NCBI GenBank assembly: GCA_007922225.1
Contig: ML679946.1
Span: 89,866,407 to 89,930,406 of the forward strand
Direction: 5' to 3'
Source: Emydura subglobosa
Lineage: Eukaryota; Chordata; Testudines; Chelidae
DNA: 64,000 nucleotides
Position numbers and translations under genes: made by a program. Under the pieces are notes generated by a model. It was not told the origin of the DNA. It worked only from the letters and a program-made list of their open reading frames with translations, and searched no databases. Positions 11,299 through 21,342 of the stretch are shown piece after piece (the stretch's first letter is position 1; every line of letters starts with the position of its first letter).

Positions 11299-14200
11299 TT
11301 GGCAGTACTGTAATAATAGTTATAACTACCCGATGTCCCAGAAACAGTGATGTGGTTGTACCAACACCTCAAAGAGGTGGCAGGCAGCACTTAAACCTGT
11401 TGTGGTGTGGAGGGATCACACTGGTCCCAGAGTTTTAGCTGATGCTATAGAGAGGAGAGAAAGCGAAGATCTCCTGGTAATTCTTCCTTTTTAATTCTGA
11501 CCAATATTGGGAGGTAGACTGAAGTATCCATCCCATAATGGAGACAGGATGTTGTGCGCATTGTGTGCATGCAGGATGACATGTGAGATGTGATGCTCTG
11601 AGCCCCTCTTTTCTTATAGAAAATAATTTGTTGGCAAAGTTCTTTATTAATCATGAAAATGTTTATCAACCATTCTGTTACAAATAAATCTAATGCAACA
11701 GAAATCAACCTTGAGACCTGCCAGTTTGTGTGTTTTAAATTACATGCCTTTGAAGAATGAGGAACTACATATATAACAATGAATACAACTCTTGTAAAGT
11801 CCAAGGGGGTGATTAATACCACAATGATTTGCAGATGACCTTAAACCTACTCTAGGGTGAGGCCATCTTCTAATGGTGTTAAACCACTATTTGAACAAAG
11901 ACTGCCAGCTGTATGTTATTTTGGTGTTACAGAGTGCAGTGCCCAGCCAAGTAAGTTAAGTCGGTCAGACATATGTCACTGAAAATATGTTCATCCTCTT
12001 AATGAGAATCATTGGCAACTCTTACATGCAAGTCTGATCTGTGCTATAGAATGGGATAGAGACAGAAACTAACAATATATACTACGAGATACATTCAATT
12101 TTCATGTCAATTATTTTGCATTTAGATCCAAATTTTGAGGCTCAGGCTCATCTGTAATCTATTTTTTAAAAACTCTTTAAAATATTTAATATTCAGGGAT
12201 AATAATAGCTAAATAAATCTCAATTAATTAAAAGAAAACAACAAATGTTTTAGTTAATAGTTCTGTGGTTTTCAAACTGTGGTGCATGACCTGCGATCAG
12301 GTAATATGCTGGTTGATTTAAGGTATAGCATCAGGGTAAGAATCCATTATTGCTGCCTTGATTAAAATGAGAAAGGTGGTATGCCAAGTGCTTTTGAGTT
12401 CTAGATATGGCATGCCAGGAGAACTGCTGTATTAGTTAATTACATCAGAGCTGCTCCTGTCCCTGAGAATAGCTGGTCCATCGGAGCTTAAAACATAAGG
12501 TTATTATATTGTTTTGATCAGAAAAAATGTAAAATCAAGCCCTCAGTCCATGTGCATAACTGAAGTCATGGCTCACACTGTGCTACACACCATGGTCATT
12601 CAGAACTTAGTGGCAACATTGTGATAGAAGTCAGAGCCACTTGCTCCAAAACATGATCTCTTCCACTGAAATAGATCTATTTACAGACGAGAAGCTCTGA
12701 TTCCATCCACGTGAGAGCAATGCTACATACCCATGCTGTTCACATGCTGGTCTAGCTGAATTTGGTGAAAAAAAGTTGTGTGTGTGTGTGTTTGCACTCT
12801 TTGGCCTGCAAATACAGTAGCTATTGAAACTGCAGGGCTCTGCTTCTCTGTCTGGATGTTGATGTGCAAAGCTAAAAAGCCTGTGCAAATGAGAGACAGG
12901 TATAAAAATGACCAAACGAACTATGCAAAAGTACCGTTTTTAGTGACAAAGTTTGTAACCAACAGTTGTTCCATGCATGCAGATCCCACTGTTGTCAATG
13001 GGGATTGAACTGGGGAGGGGACCTTCAACACCAAAAAAAGGCCCTATTACTTGAGCAACTGCCTCAGCTAGCTTTACATTTACTTATTTGTATTGGGGTT
13101 ATCTGCTAGAAGGAGATGTGATCAGCTAGAGTAGGTCAGTGTATCACATTTGCCCCCAGTGCTATTGATGGGTGCATTTTAAAAAAATCAAAATAAATAA
13201 AATAAATGGCATTCTGTACCTTGTTGAAAAGAGCATAAGCAAGGATCTGAGTGTCTCAGATTCTATGACACACCTGGCACACATACATTGGTACTGTACG
13301 TATTTGAGAGCTGTGCATATTATAGAGTGAATCATGCTGTAATGGGGCTCTGATGTAGAGCTGCAGCAACAAGATATTCTGCAGAGAGATCACAGCCTGG
13401 CAAATGGTGATGTGCAATGAGTGTGATTTCCTTATTTTGTCAGGTGTGCAAATTGACGTGCCTGTGAGCTCTTTGCAAATGCTGATGACACAGCTATCAA
13501 GTCACCTAAGGTGTTCTGTCAGGGTTTGAGATTTCAAGCGGAATTTAAATTTTGGGACCTTATTATTAGAATCAAGGAGATCAGAGGGGCCTGTATTCAC
13601 ATATCATGTTACTGAGAAATCTAGGAATTCCATCTTTCTATACTGTAATGAACAGGGTAGTGTATACTGCCCTCTTGGATGGACTCAGAACTACTTAACT
13701 GTGTGTCATAGAACCTACACTGCCAACTTCCAAAGGTGGATTCTATCTTAGCTCATCTAGTAGGGATCTACTTCTGGAGAAAGAGGAATTTAGCCCTTCT
13801 ATTGCCATCATGTTCCAGATATCCAGGGTGACAATGAGGAAGTTGGAATTCCATGAATCCCCAGCACTCAGGGATGAGCTATATCTAACCAGTGAGCATG
13901 TGAACTGGCCCATGTAGGGCTGTCCCACTGCCCACAGCCAGATGGCATGAGTTCTGGACAACTGTGGCATGTCTACTCTGGCTTCTGTGGTCAGGTTCAT
14001 GCTTTTAGAACTGGTGGAGCTGAATTCTAGCCCTTTTGCCATTAATTACTGAGTAGCCATGGAATGCAACGTAGTGACAACCATGAAGTCCTAGATGGCC
14101 ACAGATTGTTCTCCTTCTGGTAGCAGTATTTCTACAACCATGATTGTTTAGGACTATATGTTTAAGTGATAAGTTGGCTTTGACCTGTGTATGTGAGAAG

Positions 14201-15049
14201 CCATGGAGTCTCTACATAATTTTATGCTACAAAATCCATATCTTCTCACTGACAATGAAAATCTGAAATCTCTGGTAGTGAAGGATTACCTGTGACATAA
14301 CATGTAAAGAATGCATGTTACATCAGTACATTAGTGAATAAATAATAATTGGTTACACCACTTTGTAGCAAAGCTGTGTGCACCTGTCAGTCATGACACA
14401 TTAGAATCCCCAATGGCCAGTGTAATAATGGAGAGATATTTAAGTGATAAATACCTTGCTGTATTGTATGTGTCTCAGTCAAAGATGCATTCCTAGTGTG
14501 TGAATAATGCCAAGTGCATCTTGACTCTTTTATATCAAAACGAAAGAGAGAGTTCTTAGCAAGAAGCCCTCCTGCAACTACAAACCTGAGTGGTGACCAG
14601 ACAGGGGGAAAAGGTGGGTCTCTTCACCATCTAGCTGTCTTGTTCAATCCACTAGTGCCTTTCAAGTGAGGGGAGTTGTCAATTTTACAAAGCTCTTGTC
14701 TATTTCACAAGTTTAGGCTGTCCCAGCTGTGCTCCTATCATTGAGTTATGAGGGATCATGAATGCCTACAGCACTTTTGTGGAACTGTGTAATCTGCTGT
14801 GCAACTGGCTTGAACCTTAGATGAGGACATGCCCTGCCTTGCCCGAAAATGAATCACTTATCACATGGGAGAGATCTTCCCAGAAGGACAAGATTGAGGT
14901 AACCTCCATGTCCCAGTCATCCATACTGGAGCAGCTGAGTCAGTTTATGATGACAATACATCCTTTCCCCATCCACACAGGATCATATGCAGTGTGCGAA
15001 GAATAGTTTCTACTGGTGAAGCTGCATGGGACTGGCAGCCAGGGTCTTC
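11299..15049. other. Intergenic DNA, no gene recognised
   Basis: AT-rich sequence with only unsupported frames, including a 125-codon minus-strand frame at 11445-11822 and a 99-codon one at 13743-14042, neither with recognisable domains. A hAT-like terminus (TGGTTTTCAAACTGTGG) starts near 12268, but no matching right end was found. A short TG tract is at about 12777-12791. Confidence 0.5.
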
Positions 15050-15265
15050 TGTCTTGAGTTCTGGGATGGGTTCTGTTACTGATTTATGGTGTCACCTGGG
15101 TCCAGTTACTCATCTTTGTTGTGTCTTTGTTTCCTTATCTGTAAATATGAAGATAACCTTATTTATTCACTGCCCAGGGCTGTTGTACTGATTCATGAGT
15201 TGATGTCTACAGAGCACTTTGAGGAAGCCTAGTGCTAGGTAAATGCAAAGTATGATTATTGATGG
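15050..15265 (+). repeat. MIR/Cry-type SINE
   Basis: Contains TGTTACTGATTTATGGTGTC, TGTGTCTTTGTTTCCTTATC and TGTAAATATGAAGATAACC. The tail ACAGAGCACTTTGAGGAAGC is the usual AAGTGCTTTGAG-type end of turtle SINEs. Confidence 0.7.
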
Positions 15266-15798
15266 CTGGTTTTTGTTCTGGAGATTATCATCCCTACCCC
15301 TGCGCTGCTGGCTCCTCTTGTGGGAGGGTGGGGCCACCAACACTACCTCCTGCTGAAATCCCCTCCCTGAGGGAGGAGGAAGCTCCTGCCCCCTCTCCTG
15401 CCCTGTCCCTCCCACAGCAGAAGTTGCTGTTTCTACTGGTGGTCCTTGTAGCTGTTGGGCCCAACACTTGAATAGCAGAACAAGCCCTCTTTCTCATCTA
15501 CATACCAATTGTGTCCCTGAATCACCCCTCCTGAGAACCGCTCCACATCCAAATCCCCCCCTCGAGGAATTGGCCCTAGCTGGTTCCCAGCTCCACTAAC
15601 CTCCCAATTCCCCCTTTCTTCCTGAATGCTCTGGGGAACAGCTGACTCTCTCCACAGAAATTAAGGGTTTAAATCTCCCATGTCACTTTCCATAAGAGCA
15701 GGGGTGCTAACCCAATGTCATGGCCAAATTCTAACATGGGTCTCTCTCTCTCTCTTTCTGTTGGGATTCTTATATGAATGCCTATCACTGTGCTCTAA
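15266..15798. other. GC-richer intergenic stretch without a recognised gene
   Basis: About 15290-15660 is C-rich, with overlapping open frames on both strands (15259-15471 plus, 15294-15497 minus) of low complexity. No start, splice or domain signal supports a gene. A short (CT)n tract lies near 15745. Confidence 0.5.
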
Positions 15799-16282
15799 GG
15801 CCTTGTCTAGGTGGGAAAAAATTTTCAGTGTAGCCCAAGGTTGAATTTAAACTGATAAACCCCTTATTCCAGTATAAGGCCTGGTCTAGAAAGTTTTATC
15901 ATCATAGCTATGGCAGTTAGGAGTGTTGAAAAAATTACTCCCCTAACTGACATAGCTATGCCTGCAAGAGCACCAGTGTAAATCCAGTTACACTGGCAGA
16001 AAAGTTCCTTTTCTGGTATAGCATATTCCATTTGGGGAACTGATTTCAGCTCTCCTGGAAAAACACTCTTTTGCCAGTGTAAGAGAGAGGCCTTTTTACA
16101 ACTTAGCTTATGTTGCTTGGGAAGAGATTTAAGATAAAGCAAAAAGCAAAAACACAAAAAACAACCCCCTACTCTTATACCAGAATAAAAGTGTCCACAC
16201 AAATGGTTATATTGGTATATAAATACACCTGAATAACTATATCATGATAGCTGGTATAACTTTCCCCATAGAGAACAAGGCC
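15799..16282. mobile_element. Harbinger-type MITE with TAA target duplication
   Basis: A 484-bp element with termini GGCCTTGTCTAGG and, inverted, GGCCTTGTTCTCT, flanked by TAA at 15796-15798 and 16283-16285. A second terminus-like GGCCTGGTCTAG preceded by TAA begins at 15878, so a related MITE may have inserted into the left arm. Non-coding. Confidence 0.75.
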
Positions 16283-16654
16283 TAAGCACCTGGGCAATTA
16301 CATTCACCCAACCTGAAATATGTCCCTGTTAGGTGTTCTTTAGTCCCCCACCCGCAAACCACATCCACCTCCAGTGACCCCTTCCTCACTGCCTCAGTGT
16401 TGCTCACATTGGCACATAATGGCCACTGCTTTCTGCCTCAACACTGACTGCATTTTACTGGTAGGTGTAGTGATCGCTATATACACAGCTAGTAAGTCTC
16501 CTGGGGATCCTGCAGCATGAAAGGGGCTAGATAAATGTCAGTTAGATAAGATCTCTGATCATAGACTTCCGAGCTATTGTACTGCAAAGGCCTGTTCATA
16601 AAGTGTTCATATGTATGGATCGTTTATACCAGATAACAATAATCCACTTAGCAC

Positions 16655-16830
16655 TTCATAGAATACTTTTCATCTTCAAAGCATTCACAAGTATTAATTA
16701 ATCCCCACCCCAGGCAGGTGAGTAAGTATCATTATCCTCACTTCGCAGAGAGAAAGATTAAATGATTAATCCAAGGCCTCTCAAAGTCAGTGTCAGAACT
16801 GGGATTAAACAGTAGTTTCTAGCTGCTTGT
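16655..16830 (-). repeat. MIR/Cry-type SINE, reverse orientation
   Basis: Contains CATTATCCTCACTTCGCAGA, then CAGAACTGGGATTAAAC, the reverse complement of SINE body and head blocks. The middle is diverged. Confidence 0.6.
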
Positions 16831-17097
16831 CCTGTGCCCACTTGTAGTCATCAAATAAATGGTCAGAATCCTCATGTGACACTGGGTCACAGTCAGCTTA
16901 GTGACTGAAATCTTTCAAAGAAGATTTGTGCTCACAGGCAGAGTGGAACTGCTAGAATATTAGTCACTTTTTGAAGTATATTCAGCATTGGATGCGCCTG
17001 TAGAGTTGCTGGAATGGGTTGCTAGGGCCTCCTCCATCAGCTCGCTCTCAATCTCTCTCAAGTTCAAGGCTTTCAGTTGGAAATTAATTAAGGGATG

Positions 17098-17258
17098 GCA
17101 TTTTCAAAGGATGCTAAGGGAGTTAGGCATGTAGGCCCAGATCCACAAAGGCATTTAGGTACCTGACTTTCATTGGTTGGGGGATCTGGGCCCTAGCTCC
17201 CAGTGAATTTCAACAGGATTTGGGCACCTAACTCTCTTTGCCTCCTTTGAAACTCCCA
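17098..17258. mobile_element. Palindromic MITE (TTTCAAAGGA termini)
   Basis: The left arm TTTCAAAGGATGCTAAGGGA with GTTAGGCATG pairs with the right arm GGGCACCTAACTCTC and CCTCCTTTGAAA. The element is about 160 bp and non-coding. The same arms are common in turtle, crocodile and bird DNA. Confidence 0.7.
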
Positions 17259-17363
17259 GCCTAAGCTCTTCAATGTATCATTAGGTCCTGTAAGGCACAA
17301 AGATACTATGGTGATGTGGCTTTAGAAATGTTAATAAAAATAATAGTAAATCACTAATGATGC

Positions 17364-17450
17364 AGGTTAGAGCAGGAAACTGGGTTCTAATTCTGGTTCA
17401 GGCACACTCACTTTTTGACCTTGGGCAAGTTACTTGATCTCCTTCTGCTA
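17364..17450 (+). repeat. SINE fragment (MIR/Cry type)
   Basis: Contains GGTTAGAGCAGGAAACTGGG followed by GACCTTGGGCAAGTTACTTG, the conserved SINE core. The tail is missing. Confidence 0.65.
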
Positions 17451-17518
17451 CAAGCAACCCAGAAGTGAAATGAGAGAAGTTAAAAGTAGGCACTCTTTGG
17501 AAATCAGATAGTGTAGTA

Positions 17519-17631
17519 CAGTGTTTTTCAATGACCAGTCTGTGGAGCGGTGCCAGTCCCTGAGATATCTCTGACCCAGTTTAGGAAGGCAGCAAGCCGG
17601 TCTCTGGTATCAAAAAGATTGAGAAACACTG
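17519..17631. mobile_element. hAT MITE with 8-bp target duplication
   Basis: A 113-bp element with termini CAGTGTTTTTCAA and TTGAGAAACACTG. It is flanked by GTGTAGTA (17511-17518) and GTGTAGAA (17632-17639), an 8-bp duplication with one mismatch, as expected for hAT transposition. Confidence 0.85.
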
Positions 17632-18165
17632 GTGTAGAAGATTAAATATTCCTGGGTAAACACTTTAAAAACAGTTTAAGTGTAAAGGTTAAAAGAAGAC
17701 TAACTTTTTATTTTTAAATGAACCATCTACTTATCCCCATTATAAAATACCTAGGAGATGTGGTCTGGGGTTTTCTTAACACAAACAACCAGGTTGAAAT
17801 AAAAATACTTAGAGCCTTAGCCCAGGTCTACACTAGAGACTTTTGTCAACCAAAGTCAGCTTTTTGCACCAAAACAGTGGTGGTGTACACACTACAATCA
17901 CCCCCTCCACAGACCCAACTCCCCTGATTTTGTGACAAAATAAAACCACCTCGACAACAGATGTAGAGCTTTTTGCGCCAAACTTTTAGTGACAAAGTGT
18001 CAGTGTAGACACCGCACTGGGTTCTGCCGTGGTAAATGGTCTCCAGGAAGTATCCCACATTGCCCATCCTGATCACCCTGGCCATCAGTTTGAACTCTGC
18101 TGCCCTGCAGCCATCCGCCCCTTTAAAGTTCCAGGAATTTTTGAAATTCCACTTCCGGCTTGGTT

Positions 18166-18757
18166 GGCATGGAGAGCTCACATCTCATCTTCCCAGCTGA
18201 CCATGGCGGTTCCATGCACCAAACGCTCTCCCACTTGGAGCAAACTGGAACTTCTGGATCTGATCAGCATTTGGGGAGAGGAGACTGTGCAGTCCCAGCT
18301 GTGCTCCAGCCAGAAGAACTTGGATATGTACAGTTAAATTTCTCGTTTAATGGCAGAGAAGGGCTATGAATGGGACACCCTGCAGTGCCATGTGAGAATC
18401 AAGGAGCTGTGGCGGGGTGCCAAAAGGCTAGAGAGTCAAACCATCGCACTGGTGCAGAGCCAAAGATCTGCCATTTTTATAAGGAGCTGGAAGCCATCCT
18501 CAGTTGGCAACCCACCTCCACCACCAAGAGACCCATGGATACCTCCTCGGGCCCGGAGGCAGCACACACCAGACTCAACCACGATGAAGAAGTTGTGGAC
18601 AAGGAGGTCAAATTGGAGGATGATGTGGAGCAGGGGACTGGGTTGTTTGCTGACATAGGGAGCCAGGACCACTTCTCGACCCCGGAGGGTTTGAGCCAGT
18701 CCCAGCCCTCCAGCTCTCACGTGCAGGATGCAGGAGGGGGGAGTTCGGGTAAGTGAT
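18166..18757 (+). pseudogene. Harbinger Myb/SANT-like ORF1, N-terminal part (decayed)
   Basis: This reads as the DNA-binding partner protein of a Harbinger transposon, of the Myb/SANT-like family that is very abundant in turtles. A tryptophan-spaced trihelix segment begins TWSKLELLDLISIWGEE and continues after an in-frame stop (about 18335) with MAEKGYEWDTLQCHVRIKEL. A frameshift near 18415-18435 is needed before GAEPKICHFYKELEAIL. An acidic, Ser-rich region follows, up to a possible splice donor GTAAGTGA at about 18748. Such proteins help the transposase bind element ends and enter the nucleus. With one stop and one frameshift this copy should not make a full protein. Human MSANTD genes derive from the same domain, but this copy sits within transposon DNA and is not such a host gene. 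Confidence 0.75.
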
Positions 18758-19499
18758 TTTTTTGAGCTGATGCTGATCGGTTACATGAGGTAAAGCTGTC
18801 CTTTGCTTTGTTGCATTATACAGCTGGTTGAAGGGATAGAAATGCACAAGAGCAGCTGTGTTTGCATGTGTTTCCCATTCTCCTGTTTGGCTAGGCAGTG
18901 TGGCAGTGAAGTGTATTAATGCATATCGAGATTTCATGGGAATCCTCCAGAGAGATCTCTAGGAAACTTTCCTGGAGGTACTCACCAATCCTCTGCCAGA
19001 GATTCCTCAGCAGAACTGCTTTGTTTCTTTCCCCACTGTAGGAAATTTTCCCATGCCAATTGGTAATCACTTGTGCAGGGACCAAAGCGGCACAAAGGCT
19101 AGCAGCATATGGACCCGGTTTGAAGCTGCTTGCATGGAAGAGATGCACCCTAGCATCCCTGCGTAGTCTCAGGAGTGAGATATCAGCTTCTATGGCTCCC
19201 ACCTGTGGAAAATGGTGGCACAATTTGAAATTTTGTCCCTATCTACCTGCATCAATACCCCCAAATAACCACCCAGAACCTTTCCCCCAACTTGAGTGCC
19301 TCCTCCTCCCGGGCACAACTCACTATGCCGTGGTTGATCGTCGAGCTGTGCGCTTGCCAGAGGACAGTGAGAAAAAGGTGTATTTTAAGTATTGCATCAA
19401 TGCTTTATTGCACTCACAATAATGCTTCTATCCATTGTTTATTGGGCTTCTACAGATGCACCCTTGATGGGAAAACCTTGATGGGAAAACCCTCCACAT

Positions 19500-19757
19500 G
19501 TGCCGAGCATCTGAGGCTGATAAGACAATTATTATGGAGAAGCAAAAAAGAAGATGTTCCAAGAACGCCTCCAGTCCTCTGAGACGGAAAAAAAAAGAAA
19601 AAAATCAGAAAATTGATAGGCAGGAGAGAAGAGAAAACCAGGAACAAGTGATAGCAGGTCACGAGCATATGATAAAAGCCATGGAGGAACAAATGGAGCT
19701 GCTAAAGTCACTTATAACACTGCAGATTGAATTCATGCCCTGCCGACACCCGCTGCA
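19500..19757 (+). pseudogene. Harbinger ORF1, C-terminal coiled-coil part (decayed)
   Basis: The translation shows SKKEDV and, in another frame, a lysine/glutamate-rich helix with RQERRENQEQVIAGHEHM and MEEQMELLKSLITLQIEF, ending at HPLQF. This is the usual end of Harbinger ORF1 proteins in turtles (a charged coiled coil, then a Leu/Gln segment followed by PPLQ). At least one frameshift near 19560 separates the two parts. The 19040-19490 stretch before it may include the second exon start, but it reads poorly. Confidence 0.6.
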
Positions 19758-21290
19758 GTTCAGCGGGGCCTGTGGAGGAGAGGGAGTCAGGGCCGCCACT
19801 GTTGGGCATCAGAGGCGTCTCACCCTGGGAGGAGGTCTCCCCTCCCCCTGCTGCCCTGCCCCCGCTTTCCCCAGCCCCGACCCTTGTGCTCTTGCCCCCT
19901 GGCCCTGCCCCTGCTGACTGGCCCTCCACCTCGGAGGGTGGGGTGCTTGTGCAGGGCAAGCGCGGCAAGCGCAAAGACGGAGCCCAGCACTCCCTCCCCA
20001 TTGTTCCCGAAGTGAGAGAGAGCCCCTGCAAGACCATGAAGGGGGCTGTTGGAGCCGGGCCTTCCGCTGTGCCCCTGCCGGAGCCCAGGAGGCAGCACCA
20101 GCTGAGGAAGCCGTGGTGGCAGATGTGGGCTGCACCATCTCCCTCCTGGAGTCCCTCCCAGCCCCTTGTCCTCTGAGCCCTCCACTGGTGCCGAAGCAAC
20201 CGCTGCCTCGGCCACCGCTGCGGAGGATCTCGTGGTGGCGGGGGGGACCTCTCATCCATCTTTGATGAGCTTGATGCCTGGGTCTGACCCCGGCCTGCCA
20301 GGGGGAAGACGACCCCCCCTCCCCTGGAGGGCCTCGAGCGGAGCAGTGCCCAGCCACCCCCTCTCTCTCCTTCCTCCATTCTCAGGCTGCTGCCTCCATT
20401 CCCATCCCCAGGGTACCCCTAGGCTCCTCCACCTGCCTGGCCGGCAGCGACACCCCCATTGAGGCCGCCGCAGCCCCTGTGGCGATGGCCAGGGTCGAGA
20501 GGTTGGGCTCCAGGCCCCCGGGTGTCCCTTCCTCTGTTGTGGGACAGCCACCCCTCCTACCCCCTGAGGGTGCTAGCCCGGCTCCCTCTTCATCCGGGGC
20601 CAAAGCCCGCTGGCACCGAGACCTCCAAGATGCCTGGGCCCGTCCCCGTGGAGGACACTCCCCCCTCGCCCGCCCATCCAGCTCCCGGCTCTGAGCAGGA
20701 GTCATTGCCCCCCGCTGGCCCAGTTGTGTGGGGCACGGCCCACTCCCCTGATCCCGGCCCTGACCCCTCTCCTGCTCCTCACCCTGACCCTCTCCCTGCC
20801 CAATCTCCCGCCCCCCTCCCTGCCCCCAATCCTGCCCCAGTTCCCCTCCCCACCCCCGACCATTTCCTTCCTCCCCTGTGCCTCTGCCGCCCCTGACATC
20901 ATTTCCTTTCTCCTTGAGGGCTCCCAGGGAGTGACCTTTGCATTCACCTCTCCCAGCCCGCCTGGGGCTGCTGTCTTCCCTCCGCTGCCACTCCTAGTGC
21001 CCACTCCAACGGACCATGGGGCTGCCGTGGGGGCTGGGCCGGGGGTCGACCCCCCCAAAGTGCGGCAGGACGAGCTGCGCACCTTCCTCCTGGACATGTG
21101 GGGTGCCCCGAACCGGGTGCAGATTGCCCTGCAGCACTGGGGGGACTTCCACCACGTCCTCTGAGCCGTGAGGGCCATACTGAAGGAGGGCAAAGGGACT
21201 GGGAAGCAGGACGCTGTGGCCTACCAGCAGGCCCACAGCTTCCGTGACACCCTGATGACCTTTGGGACTGGGTGCAGTTGCTGTGGAGCC
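19758..21290 (+). pseudogene. L1-Tx1 ORF1 region (decayed)
   Basis: A Pro/Ser/Ala-rich region read in changing frames, ending with RQDELRTFLLDMWGAPNRVQ and ALQHWGDFHHVL, then a stop and AVRAILKEGK. In Tx1 elements ORF1 encodes an RNA-binding chaperone. No intact zinc-finger or RRM motif can be read here. Long minus-strand frames over the same interval (for example 19708-20379) come from its low-stop GC-rich composition and are not genes. Confidence 0.55.
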
Positions 21291-21342
21291 TGACGGGAGC
21301 CGCTAGGACGCCTGCCCGCGAAGATCCTCCCCAGCCCTCCTC

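Larger units (their letters stand above)
17820..19757 (+). mobile_element. Harbinger transposon, ORF1 part only
   Basis: The left end GCCCAGGTCTACACTAGAG is preceded by TTA, the Harbinger target. Downstream are the decayed Myb/SANT-like ORF1 and, from about 19540, its coiled-coil C-terminal part. The transposase (DDE) gene and the right end are not found. The reading breaks off in the HPLQ segment at about 19757, where GC-rich L1-Tx1 sequence starts. Either the LINE inserted here, or the rest was lost by deletion. Confidence 0.75.

Noticed and set aside
11445..11822. 125-codon minus-strand frame in AT-rich DNA
   Set aside because: No domain, no splice or promoter context, and a composition expected by chance.
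13743..14042. 99-codon minus-strand frame
   Set aside because: No recognisable family and no supporting signals.
19708..20379. 223-codon minus-strand open frame
   Set aside because: Low-complexity Gly/Arg/Pro composition opposite the L1-Tx1 ORF1. The GC-rich sequence has few stops in any frame.
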